Shown one piece after another: positions 35,101 to 44,321 of a stretch of DNA of 64,000 nt. The notes beneath the pieces were generated by a model. The model saw nothing but the letters and a program-made list of their open reading frames with translations, did not search any database and had not been told where the DNA came from. The stretch is from Bacteroidota bacterium (GTDB lineage Bacteria > Bacteroidota > Bacteroidia > Bacteroidales > Paludibacteraceae), in the NCBI GenBank assembly GCA_023391625.1, contig JAEWAN010000033.1, forward strand, positions 102,852-166,851, read 5' to 3'. The position numbers were made by a program, and so were the translations under genes. Each line of letters begins with the position of its first letter. The stretch's first letter is position 1.

Positions 35101-37548
35101 TCATTTTTCATCCCGTTTTTTTCTTAACCATGCCAAAAAGAATTGAACTTCTTCTTTCGTAAGGAGACCTTCCAATTGCTGATATAGCGGTAACGCACTG
35201 ACCACGGAATTTTCCGATATTTTCAACGCTGCACTCAATTTTTCCTCCGGAAGGAAATCATTAATGGACACTTCCTTACCCAGGTATTGTGAAAGATGTG
35301 TAATGATAGTAGATCGTGCCAATCCCCGCTCCACTACTATTTCATCCAATGTCTTGCCTTCCTGATACAACTGGAGCGTAAGACGCTGACTCTCCCCTTT
35401 AGGCTTTTTTTCCTTTTTAGGCTTATCTTTTTTGACTTTGGTGTGAATCTGCGAATCCAATCCATTCTTTTGACAATACTCCCGAATTACTTTCAAAAAA
35501 GCATCCCCGTATTTTTCGACCTTAGCCGGCCCGAAACCATTGATCTGCAACAGTTCTTCTTCATCCTGAGGCAAATAGTTAGACATCTCATTCAAGGTTT
35601 TACTCCCGGCAACCAAATAAATAGGTATCTGATTAACTTCGCATAACTCATTGCGTACACGAAGCAAATCCCAGTACAAAACAGGATGGGACGTTTCAAG
35701 AGGTTGAGATACTTTTGCATAAGTATTCAACTTAAAATCAGGAACAATAAAAGTATTCTTATAAATAAAATAATCTTCCACGGTAAAGACCTTTTTCAAT
35801 TTCTTCATCAGAAATTGCCTCTGCGTAACATGGGAGAATAAATTTTTTAAAGAATCATCATAATCTACCGCATGTGTACGGCTATCCGTCGAAGCGGGAG
35901 AGTGTTGCAGAGTTTCACTCAGCTGTGTTAGTTTCTCTTCAAAAAAGTGGGCTGCCGCGCCGATACGTTCCTGAAGATAATCCTCATTTACAGGTAAGTT
36001 ACTCAAAATAGACTGAAGCTGTCCCTGAAATTTCACAGCGACTTCCCTTACCTGCTGTAATTGCAACAACACATTCTGCAAAAAAGGAATCGTTTCTTCA
36101 TTAAATGATTTTTCATGTTTCAGCGTATCCTGCAATAACTGATTGGCTTGCCCCTCCATGCTCCCAAACTGAAAAAGCGACATAAGGACAACATTACGAT
36201 AGGCTGATTTCGACTCTTCCAGATAGGAATCCAGTACATTCTCAGGAACTTTATTCCGTTCGTAATCAACTATTTTACGATCATTCTGAATAGAATAAGG
36301 GTTTATCTTACTTAACAACACCATACCTTCCAATGAACGGCAACGGCTTAACGCCACGTAAACCTGTCCGGAAGTAAAAGCTTCTCCGGCATCAATGATT
36401 GCTTTATCAAAAGTTAGACCCTGGCTTTTATGAATGGTAATAGCCCATGCCAGACGTAAAGGGTATTGAATAAATTCTCCTAATTCTTCTTCCTCTATTT
36501 GCTTAGTTTGAGCGTTTAATGTGTAGCGTATATTACGCCAGGACTCCTTATGAAGCTCTATAGGTTCTTCACCCTCCGCCCCTTCTATCAGAATACTATC
36601 TTCATCAATATCGGCTATCTTGCCAATTTTGCCATTATAAAAACGCCGTGGTGTCTCCGTGTCATTCTTTATAAACATAACCTTGGCGCCGATTTTCAGT
36701 TCCAAAATCTTTTCGGTAGGATAACTTTTCTCCGGATAATCGCCATTGACCTCCGCCTCAAAATAAAAAGTCTTCCCGGGCAATTTTTCCAATTCCTCAG
36801 CATTGATTCTATCTGCTTTATAATTATGCGTAGTCAAGGTTATATATGTATCATCCGGCGGAGGTACAAACAGCGGATCATAACGCTTTTGCAACATGGC
36901 CAGACCCTCTGGGGACAAACAGTTATTACGCACTTCATTCAGCACTTGTATAAAATCCGGATGTGTTTGCCTGTAAATCTTATCCAATTCTATATAAACA
37001 GGAGGCTGTTGCAAAACAACATGGCTGTGAAAAAAATAAGGACTGGCATAATACTGCGAAAGCAGACGCCACTCTTCCTCCGTAGCGACAGGAGATAACT
37101 GAAACATATCACCTATAAAAACAAGCTGAACTCCTCCAAAAGGCTCATTATGCCTATAACGGACATGACGCAAAACAGTGTCCACCGCATCCAGCACATC
37201 AGCCCGCACCATGCTTATTTCATCTATCACCAACAGTTCCAACTCCTGTATTACCTTCCGCCTGGAAGTCTGCATCTTCATTTTTTCGATCAGATTTCTA
37301 CGTCCTTCCTCCGTCGGAATAAAAGGAGTAAACGGCAACTGAAAAAATGAATGCATGGTTGTTCCCCCCGCATTGATAGCCGCCACCCCGGTAGGAGCAA
37401 CCACAGCCATCTGCTTTTTGGTTTCATTTTTCAGATTATGCAAAAAAGTGGTTTTCCCCGTACCTGCCTTCCCTGTCAGAAATATGCTTCTGTTAGTATA
37501 AAGGGCAAAGTCATGGGCAAAACGGTAATAGATTGAAACTGATGACAT
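35101..37548 (-). CDS. Pif1-like superfamily 1 DNA helicase with HRDC and C-terminal HTH domains
   Basis: 815 residues. Walker A is FLTGKAGTGKTTFL near residue 28; VVAPTGVAAINAGGTTMHSFF is the motif Ia region of Pif1/RecD-like helicases; Walker B is LLVIDEISMVRADVLDAVD. LRLAWAITIHKSQGLTFDKA with GQVYVALSRCRS are the C-terminal motifs V/VI (UvrD_C_2). An HRDC domain lies at about 625-700 (LLQINGFGPAKVEKYGDAFL), and a lysine-rich linker leads to a helix-turn-helix segment (TLDEIVVERGLARSTIITHL, about 735-800). The family probably unwinds DNA at forks or recombination intermediates. No partner gene is adjacent. Confidence 0.92.
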   Translation of the reverse strand: MSSVSIYYRFAHDFALYTNRSIFLTGKAGTGKTTFLHNLKNETKKQMAVVAPTGVAAINAGGTTMHSFFQLPFTPFIPTEEGRRNLIEKMKMQTSRRKVIQELELLVIDEISMVRADVLDAVDTVLRHVRYRHNEPFGGVQLVFIGDMFQLSPVATEEEWRLLSQYYASPYFFHSHVVLQQPPVYIELDKIYRQTHPDFIQVLNEVRNNCLSPEGLAMLQKRYDPLFVPPPDDTYITLTTHNYKADRINAEELEKLPGKTFYFEAEVNGDYPEKSYPTEKILELKIGAKVMFIKNDTETPRRFYNGKIGKIADIDEDSILIEGAEGEEPIELHKESWRNIRYTLNAQTKQIEEEELGEFIQYPLRLAWAITIHKSQGLTFDKAIIDAGEAFTSGQVYVALSRCRSLEGMVLLSKINPYSIQNDRKIVDYERNKVPENVLDSYLEESKSAYRNVVLMSLFQFGSMEGQANQLLQDTLKHEKSFNEETIPFLQNVLLQLQQVREVAVKFQGQLQSILSNLPVNEDYLQERIGAAAHFFEEKLTQLSETLQHSPASTDSRTHAVDYDDSLKNLFSHVTQRQFLMKKLKKVFTVEDYFIYKNTFIVPDFKLNTYAKVSQPLETSHPVLYWDLLRVRNELCEVNQIPIYLVAGSKTLNEMSNYLPQDEEELLQINGFGPAKVEKYGDAFLKVIREYCQKNGLDSQIHTKVKKDKPKKEKKPKGESQRLTLQLYQEGKTLDEIVVERGLARSTIITHLSQYLGKEVSINDFLPEEKLSAALKISENSVVSALPLYQQLEGLLTKEEVQFFLAWLRKKRDEK

Positions 37549-37576
37549 TTAAAACAACAATTCTGGTTATTCCGTA

Positions 37577-37584
37577 CAAATATA
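37577..37584 (-). promoter_or_regulatory. -7 element of the Pif1-like helicase gene
   Basis: TATATTTG on the minus strand, an exact TAnnTTTG match, about 30 bases upstream of the helicase start. The rest of the 308-base gap to the VOC gene holds AT-rich sequence and the VOC promoter only. Confidence 0.7.
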
Positions 37585-37812
37585 CGAAATAGGGATGAAA
37601 CTAATTATTTTATATACCATTCTAACAAAATCAAACATCTGTTGCTATTAAAATACAAAGGCATTATAAGACACCGCATTAAAATCAACTATTTATGGGA
37701 ACAAGAGATATAATCAATACTAATTTTAAAGCACACTCTAAATCATAACGGAAATTAAAAAAGCTAGTCTAATAATGTCTTATTTTTACAATACCCGGAA
37801 ACAAGCTGATAT

Positions 37813-37820
37813 TAATTTTG
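37813..37820 (+). promoter_or_regulatory. -7 element of the VOC-family gene
   Basis: TAATTTTG, a TAnnTTTG match. It overlaps the upstream end of the longest reading frame, so translation must begin at the ATG at 37857. Confidence 0.65.
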
Positions 37821-37856
37821 TCCACACAAAAATCAAAATCAAAAAAAAACAGAAGA

Positions 37857-38216
37857 ATGGAAAAATTAATTTCATGGGTGGAAATCCCCGTTACAAACTT
37901 TGAAAGGGCAGTCCGTTTTTATAACACAATTCTAAATACGGAATTAAAAAAATTTGAATGCGACACAGAAAAAATGGCCTGTTTTCCAAATGGAGAAGGC
38001 GCACTATCCTATGCGGAAGGTTTTCTTCCTTCCCAAAACGGGACATTGGTAAGTTTTAATACCGGGAATCATCTGGACGAAACAATTGAATTAATCAAAA
38101 AATCCGGAGGAGAAATTGTCTTGCCAAAAACAAAAATAGAAGTAGAAGGGAAAGGATATTTCGCATTATTTATCGACAGTGAAGGCAATAAAGCCGGATT
38201 ATATGGAGATAAATAA
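37857..38216 (+). CDS. VOC-family (glyoxalase/bleomycin resistance) protein
   Basis: 119 residues from MEKLISWVEIPVTNFERAV, one VOC module (two beta-alpha-beta-beta-beta units). VEIPVTNFERAVRFYNTIL is the first metal-side strand and helix; GNHLDETIELIKKSGGEIV and FALFIDSEGNKAGLY form the second half, with the metal ligands not fully conserved. Small VOC proteins of this type have no single known reaction. A symmetrical terminator lies directly after it. Confidence 0.88.
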   Translation: MEKLISWVEIPVTNFERAVRFYNTILNTELKKFECDTEKMACFPNGEGALSYAEGFLPSQNGTLVSFNTGNHLDETIELIKKSGGEIVLPKTKIEVEGKGYFALFIDSEGNKAGLYGDK

Positions 38217-38218
38217 AA

Positions 38219-38257
38219 ATCACAGCCTCCTGTCCTTTCAGAACAGGAGGCTGTGAT
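38219..38257. terminator. Bidirectional terminator between the VOC and alpha-2-macroglobulin genes
   Basis: A perfect 15-bp stem (ATCACAGCCTCCTGT with ACAGGAGGCTGTGAT, 9-base loop) between two convergent genes. The flanking T-runs are weak. Confidence 0.75.
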
Positions 38258-38272
38258 ATACAAACAAGCTTA

Positions 38273-41200
38273 CTATTTCACTATAATACGGTTTCCATCA
38301 CTATGACTAACAAACTCCGGAGCATACAAACATTGTACATTGGCCATACCGTCAGCAAAATCACCCGCATTATTTACCCAAACTTCATATTCCAGGACAT
38401 AAGTTCCGGCAGGCAGGAAATCAAAGAAAAACGAAGTGGAGACATCTTTCATTGTTTGGTAATACCCTACTCCTTCACGCCAAACCATTCCGGACAATTG
38501 GTTCACCGGTTCAAAACAAGCAGCCCGCAAATCCTTTAAAGCTACAAATTCCAAATTACGGTCTGTAGTCACTACCAGACGCACTATCACTTTATCACCA
38601 ACATTTACTGTTGTTTTTTCAACCGGAATCATTGTAGTTTTATTATCCTGAATCTTTTCTACAAACAATTTACGGGTAACAGACAAGTCCTTACCGGTAT
38701 TCTTCACCTGGTCTATATCCTTATAATACTGCCAGTACAAAGCCCCCCATCCAATACCGCCACCACTTTTCTCTATCGTTACATTACCCATTTTAGGATG
38801 AAATTCCGATGTTCCAAAAGTTTCTTTAATAAAACCGGTACCTGCTTCTTTTTCCTTATTATCTAAAACCTTATTTCCTAATTTTATTTTTACATTTCCT
38901 TCGTCGGATATCCAGTCCGTACCCTTATTTAACAAAACATAAATAGCATCAACCGTTGACACAAGAGAATCCCAGGACTGAGTCTGTTTCTGCCTCAATA
39001 ACCAGATCTTCATTTCATCTATTTCAGATACATTTCCGGACACCTCGCTAAACGCTTCAATAATAGCCGTATGTACCCTTACAGGACGTTCATTCCAAAA
39101 ATAGCCGGCATTATTCCCTGCCCAATACATGCCTTGTTCATCCGATTTAACCGCCGTTTCCCTGAGAGAATCCAGTATTTGATTTGCCAGCGTTCTATTA
39201 CCATTCCGAGAGCAGACCAAAGCTGTTGCAGCTTTTCCATACAAAGTGGCCTGAGTCCAGTATTTTTCCGCCTGTTTCATATAAAAGTCCACAGCTTCTT
39301 TTGCAGACCGCAGCAAAGGAACATCCGGATATTCAGACCGTGTATGTAAATAAAACCACTGCATATCGCCAATAGACATCGTATCGGCATAATCTCTCTT
39401 ATTTTTCTTCAATTCATCAAAATCCCGGGCTATCTGCAAATCTACATATTCAAGCGCCTTCAATATCCAGTCCGGATATTTTTCTTCCTCCCCGGTCATT
39501 TTTTGAAAATGAGCCATTTCCAATAATACCTGTTGGGTTATATAACGACTTTCTGACATTCCGTCAAACCAGGAAAAAGCACCGGTACTTTTCTGCAACT
39601 TAATCAGTTTATCCAGATACTGCTGCCCCTGATTTTTCTGTTCGTTGATATCAAACAATAATGCAATCCTCCGCTTTTGCTCTGTTTCATCTTTTGCTGA
39701 CATCAACCAGGGCGTTTCATCCAGCAACATACTTTTCAACTCCGCGTTTTTTTCCAGATTAGAGAGCAAAGTCTCACGTGTACCTCCTGCCTGTTTCCAC
39801 TGTTTAAACACCTGGCTAATTTTCAGATTTGAATTCACAATATAAGCGGCCAACCCATTTACATAGTATGCAGTAAGATAATCAATCGCATTTTCATTTT
39901 GCGGTGCAGACAATACAGGTAAAGCCTGCAATGCGTACCAGGACGGATTGGCTGCAAATTCAACAGTCAAGCTCTTTGAATCGGCATTTTTCCCCTGTTC
40001 CAGTAAACTCTCAAAATGGAAATGACGGGTTTCATCGCCCCGGACAGTCATTGGCATGCTTTCCGTCAATAATACTTTATCCGATAATACCGGCAAATAA
40101 TATTGTTCACCATCAGTAAAAGTTCCTGCCTGAGCCGTTACTTTAACCGTTAACAGACTGTAATCTGAAAAATCAGCCAGATTCCATGTTACCGGCTTTG
40201 TACTTTTTCCTGACAAATCAACCTCTTTCGGTTTATTATCTTTCAGCTTTATTCTTTTCCCCGTCATAGGATCAGTTATTTCCAAATTCACATTTACGGT
40301 CAAATCATTATCTGTCAGATTAGTCACGTTTGCCATTAAAATGATATCGTCCGAGCTGCGCACAAACCGAGGCATATTAAGCTGCACCATAAGTTCTTTT
40401 TGTGTCACCACCTGATTGTCATTTTGCCCGTAATATAAATCCGGAGTATGAGCCAGCATTTTTACATTCCACCGTGTCAGGCTTTCCGGAACAGTGAATG
40501 CTATCTTAACATTACCCTCCTTATCTGTCCTCAACTGAGGATAAAAAAATGCGGTTTCTTTAAAATCAGTACGTACCTGAATTTGCTCCGGAAGAATTCC
40601 CGATCCCGTACCAAGCTCATTCTTTATAAAATTTTCATACAAAGGAGCTGATACCGAAGAATCCTCTGCTACACTTTCCACCATTGCCGGAGCCTGCTGC
40701 TTCGTCAAGCTATTTCCAAACACTCTTAAAGAACCCCGGCTAAAACCATAAAACGGCATATGAAATCCAAACCAGTTCAAACTACTCAATGAGATATTAC
40801 CTGTTTTTTCCATTTTCATCTCCATAAAACCGGAAGCGTATTTATGGTCTAAAGTTCCGGAAGACCATCCCCTTGAATAAGGTATGGACAATTGATAAGA
40901 GGGGTCAAAGTACCAGTTTAGAGGGCGAATTGCATCCAGAGATGCATCATACATACATACCATCAACTCCGCCATCCGGCTTCCATCTGTAACTTCCGGT
41001 ATTGTTACAGTCCATTCTGTATATTCCCCCGGCTGCAGCTTATCCCTGAAAGTACTAAACGACGGCTTCAGTTTTTTATCTATCGTTTTACGTTTTACCT
41101 GAACCTCACGTGAAAACAACTCCTCATTTTTTACAAAGGTAAAAAAGACATTCACTCCATCTCCATAAAACTCTTCCAACGGAATATCAAATGTTTTTAT

Positions 41201-44125
41201 TTCATCAGAGAAAGGTATCCACTTACTTTCCAATATGTTTTCTCCCCTCATAACCTGATATAAAACAGACACATTCTGTGCTGATGTTCCGAAACGAATG
41301 TAAGCGTTCTCACCCGGACAGACCTCCGTATTCAATTCTTCCACCCACACATAAGACTTCACCGGAGGACGTGTATCATCAGCAGAATACAATAAAACAT
41401 AAGATTCGCTCTTAACCTCTTTTGAGTGATTATCCAAAGTGGAAAATTCTATTTTATAATAACCGGAAGACAGATATTTTACATCAAGTTGCAAATTTTT
41501 CTTTTCGGTATGATAAACACCACTCAATACCTTTTTCTGAATTTTCAACAAAGACAGATCGTCTATTTTTTCACGAAACTGACCAGTACTTTCTAACTGA
41601 TATACAGCATATCTGATGTCTGAATCCGTCTTATTTCCATTCAGAGTTTCCGTATACAGAGGAATATCCAACATCTTTTGCTTATCCTGCATTTCCGGTA
41701 CTTCCGCAATGATAAACAATGATTTATCACCAACAGAAACCGTCTGGAATGCTTGCTGAGTTTCTCCTTTTAAGTCTGTTACATCCGCCCGCAATGTATA
41801 TGTATAAAATTGCTCTCTCAATAAAGATTTATTTTCCTTTACCCTCTCCGGTATAAAATTTATAATAAAATTTCCATTTGCATCGGTTACTCCAACTCCA
41901 TTCGCAACCATTCTCTCCGCAACGGGATACCACCAAAATAAGCGATGAGCCCTCCGTACAATTGAGTATTTCACTTCTGCATTAGCAACATCATAACCGG
42001 CATAAGCTTTTACATTCCCTTTAAAACAAAGTTCTTGTCCGAAAAACACTTCTTTCTCCGGCTTCTGAACTGTAACTTCAAAAGTAGGACGCTTATAATC
42101 CTCTACAGAAAAAGTCACAGAAAAACTGCCCGCCTGTAAACGATAAATTCCATTTAATCCATTTTCCGGCAAGATAAATTCTCCGCTGATAGAGCCGAAA
42201 TCATTTGTTTTCAGCGTTTTTTTTGCGACTTCCTGCCCGTTGGCATCAAACAGCCTCACCTCATAGGACGTGTTGGCAAGTACCGTCTGTCGGTTAGAAG
42301 AATATGCTATTCCTTTAAAATAAACCGACTGTCCTGGACGATATATTGCACGATCGGTAAACAAAGAGAGGCGGGAACCATCGTTCTTGCTATTTCCAAC
42401 TCCATAATAATAAGTATCTGCAAGAAAAGACAGGTAACAATCTTTTCCTTTGGCAAAGAAACAAACAAAAGAATAGTCTTTGTTTTCCGATAATACAACT
42501 AATCCTGCAGAATCCGTCTTTAATTTTCTCTCATTTTTCAAAGAATAATTTTCCCCTGTCCATCGTCTATCAGCTACCGTTACAGCAACATCCGGAATCG
42601 TATTTCCACGAACCCTATCCACTACATATATTTGAGTTTCTTCCCGCGATTTTTGACGCTGCATAAAAGCAAAATCAGAAACTGTAAACACACCATGAGC
42701 CTGCTCTGTCCACACTGTATTTCCTTTTTCCTTAATTGTAAATTCATAAATCCCATATTCATCCGCAACAATATTTACTTCAGATGTTACCGTTCCAAAA
42801 TTTTCATCCGCCCTCAATTTTACATTCTTCGTTTCCACTAAAGTGCGGTTGGGATATGAAGAACGGTTATATCCCCGGTTATTCTGGGAGAAATGATAAT
42901 ATTCCTTCGCCGTAGCATCAACTCGATAAATTTTTATCTCAAGATCATGTATGTTTTGAGAGGAAAGCTTAAAAATAATATCAGCTCCCGGTTTCACAAC
43001 CGAAGGATAATTCACCTGAACTGCTTTTCGCTCAATATTTGCTTGAATATTTTTCAACGCATTCACACCAGGAGACTTTGAAAAACGATTAATAGCTTCC
43101 TGAGCTATATCATAAGCCATTTTTCGGTATGAACCGTTTTCCTCTCCCTCTGCATAAACCTGAGACAAATAATACTCAGCCATTTTTTCCAGTACCGGAA
43201 CAACGGCCTCATTACCGACAAAACGACCTTTCAGATTTTCCAAACCGGCAAAATATAATTCGCCTGAATTAAATAACTCCGAATTATCATCCATATACTC
43301 CAACCGCTGTAAATCAGTATAAACTAGGGCTGGAATATTCTCTTCTTGTGACCTAAAATCCAAAAGTTCCTGATAAAGTCTAATAATCAAATTTTCTTTA
43401 GACTGCCCGTATAATGAATCCGGCTGGTAAGCGATAAAATCTTCCACCGGAGCAAAACATCTGCTATCCATCAGTGGATTCTTTATCAATGCTATATTAT
43501 CTAAACCATCCAGAATAGTAATTCCCCGTTGGCATAAGAAATCATACAGCGTAGGCTGATATTCCTTCACACCTTTTCCTTCTTCTATTAAAATTCCAAA
43601 TGATGAGACATCCGCCTTCTTCAACCAATCTGCATCACTCAAGGATAAAGAAATCTCACCACTTATTTTATCAAAAAAAAGGTTCTTACTCCATTCATTT
43701 ATATTTTCCGGTATATAACCTTGTATCGGAGTACGGCTATTAATCGCATACCGTTGGGCATTATAATACATGGCATACAGCTCTGCCTCCATAGAATGTA
43801 AAAGGGCTTTTTCTTCCGGCTTTGTATACATTCCGGAAAATGCTTCAAAATTTTCCAACAGGCTCACTACTTCATCCGGATTTTTTTCTTGTGTCAAACG
43901 CATTTTATACAAATATGCTTTCAACACTTGTTGAAAATTCTTTTCTTTTTCAGCAGCCTTCAAAATACGATCTACCTTTTTCATTGCAGACTCCGGCAAT
44001 TGCTTCTGTATTAAACTTTCTACTTTATTCCATTGAACCGTAAACTGCGAATTACTTTCCTGAGCCACCATCAAACCTGAACCGATCAAGAAAATAAAAC
44101 AAAAAAACAAAATACCTTTTTTCAT
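38273..44125 (-). CDS. Bacterial alpha-2-macroglobulin family protein without thioester motif
   Basis: 1950 residues from MKKGILFFCFIFLIGSG, a clear signal peptide; the frame extends 16 codons upstream. Successive MG domains occupy the first two thirds; LFTDRAIYRPGQSVYFKGI near residue 630 is the conserved MG2-like entry of bacterial A2Ms, and FFYPQLRTDKEGNVKIAFTVPESLTRW precedes the alpha-alpha toroid. The region aligned with the CxEQ thioester reads APQNENAIDYL, so it lacks the reactive cysteine. The tail has VLEYEVWVNNAGDFADGM. These periplasmic or surface proteins trap or inhibit proteases; the thioester-free type (like YfaS) must work without covalent capture. Confidence 0.92.
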   Translation of the reverse strand: MKKGILFFCFIFLIGSGLMVAQESNSQFTVQWNKVESLIQKQLPESAMKKVDRILKAAEKEKNFQQVLKAYLYKMRLTQEKNPDEVVSLLENFEAFSGMYTKPEEKALLHSMEAELYAMYYNAQRYAINSRTPIQGYIPENINEWSKNLFFDKISGEISLSLSDADWLKKADVSSFGILIEEGKGVKEYQPTLYDFLCQRGITILDGLDNIALIKNPLMDSRCFAPVEDFIAYQPDSLYGQSKENLIIRLYQELLDFRSQEENIPALVYTDLQRLEYMDDNSELFNSGELYFAGLENLKGRFVGNEAVVPVLEKMAEYYLSQVYAEGEENGSYRKMAYDIAQEAINRFSKSPGVNALKNIQANIERKAVQVNYPSVVKPGADIIFKLSSQNIHDLEIKIYRVDATAKEYYHFSQNNRGYNRSSYPNRTLVETKNVKLRADENFGTVTSEVNIVADEYGIYEFTIKEKGNTVWTEQAHGVFTVSDFAFMQRQKSREETQIYVVDRVRGNTIPDVAVTVADRRWTGENYSLKNERKLKTDSAGLVVLSENKDYSFVCFFAKGKDCYLSFLADTYYYGVGNSKNDGSRLSLFTDRAIYRPGQSVYFKGIAYSSNRQTVLANTSYEVRLFDANGQEVAKKTLKTNDFGSISGEFILPENGLNGIYRLQAGSFSVTFSVEDYKRPTFEVTVQKPEKEVFFGQELCFKGNVKAYAGYDVANAEVKYSIVRRAHRLFWWYPVAERMVANGVGVTDANGNFIINFIPERVKENKSLLREQFYTYTLRADVTDLKGETQQAFQTVSVGDKSLFIIAEVPEMQDKQKMLDIPLYTETLNGNKTDSDIRYAVYQLESTGQFREKIDDLSLLKIQKKVLSGVYHTEKKNLQLDVKYLSSGYYKIEFSTLDNHSKEVKSESYVLLYSADDTRPPVKSYVWVEELNTEVCPGENAYIRFGTSAQNVSVLYQVMRGENILESKWIPFSDEIKTFDIPLEEFYGDGVNVFFTFVKNEELFSREVQVKRKTIDKKLKPSFSTFRDKLQPGEYTEWTVTIPEVTDGSRMAELMVCMYDASLDAIRPLNWYFDPSYQLSIPYSRGWSSGTLDHKYASGFMEMKMEKTGNISLSSLNWFGFHMPFYGFSRGSLRVFGNSLTKQQAPAMVESVAEDSSVSAPLYENFIKNELGTGSGILPEQIQVRTDFKETAFFYPQLRTDKEGNVKIAFTVPESLTRWNVKMLAHTPDLYYGQNDNQVVTQKELMVQLNMPRFVRSSDDIILMANVTNLTDNDLTVNVNLEITDPMTGKRIKLKDNKPKEVDLSGKSTKPVTWNLADFSDYSLLTVKVTAQAGTFTDGEQYYLPVLSDKVLLTESMPMTVRGDETRHFHFESLLEQGKNADSKSLTVEFAANPSWYALQALPVLSAPQNENAIDYLTAYYVNGLAAYIVNSNLKISQVFKQWKQAGGTRETLLSNLEKNAELKSMLLDETPWLMSAKDETEQKRRIALLFDINEQKNQGQQYLDKLIKLQKSTGAFSWFDGMSESRYITQQVLLEMAHFQKMTGEEEKYPDWILKALEYVDLQIARDFDELKKNKRDYADTMSIGDMQWFYLHTRSEYPDVPLLRSAKEAVDFYMKQAEKYWTQATLYGKAATALVCSRNGNRTLANQILDSLRETAVKSDEQGMYWAGNNAGYFWNERPVRVHTAIIEAFSEVSGNVSEIDEMKIWLLRQKQTQSWDSLVSTVDAIYVLLNKGTDWISDEGNVKIKLGNKVLDNKEKEAGTGFIKETFGTSEFHPKMGNVTIEKSGGGIGWGALYWQYYKDIDQVKNTGKDLSVTRKLFVEKIQDNKTTMIPVEKTTVNVGDKVIVRLVVTTDRNLEFVALKDLRAACFEPVNQLSGMVWREGVGYYQTMKDVSTSFFFDFLPAGTYVLEYEVWVNNAGDFADGMANVQCLYAPEFVSHSDGNRIIVK

Positions 44126-44158
44126 AACATCATATTTTATCCATTGCTCTCTTTGAAA

Positions 44159-44166
44159 CAAAGATA
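44159..44166 (-). promoter_or_regulatory. -7 element of the alpha-2-macroglobulin gene
   Basis: TATCTTTG on the minus strand, a TAnnTTTG match, 34 bases upstream of the chosen start codon. It supports the shorter start. Confidence 0.6.
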
Positions 44167-44252
44167 GTACCAATAATCATCTTTAAATGTGATTATTTAC
44201 TAACAAGGGATTAAAAAAATAAAATTCACCTTTTTTATATTTTAATATTTTA

Positions 44253-44283
44253 TTGCCTTTTGAAGAAATAAATCCTATTTTTG
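44253..44283 (+). promoter_or_regulatory. Promoter of the IgGFc-binding-like protein gene
   Basis: TTG at 44253-44255 and TATTTTTG at 44276-44283 are 20 bases apart, matching the Bacteroidota sigma-A layout. The ATG is 38 bases downstream. Confidence 0.65.
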
Positions 44284-44321
44284 TGAAATAACCTTATATT
44301 CTAATTACTAGAAAAACGCAC

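Noticed and set aside
36550..37098. Plus-strand 182-codon open frame
   Set aside because: It is antisense to the conserved middle of the Pif1-like helicase.
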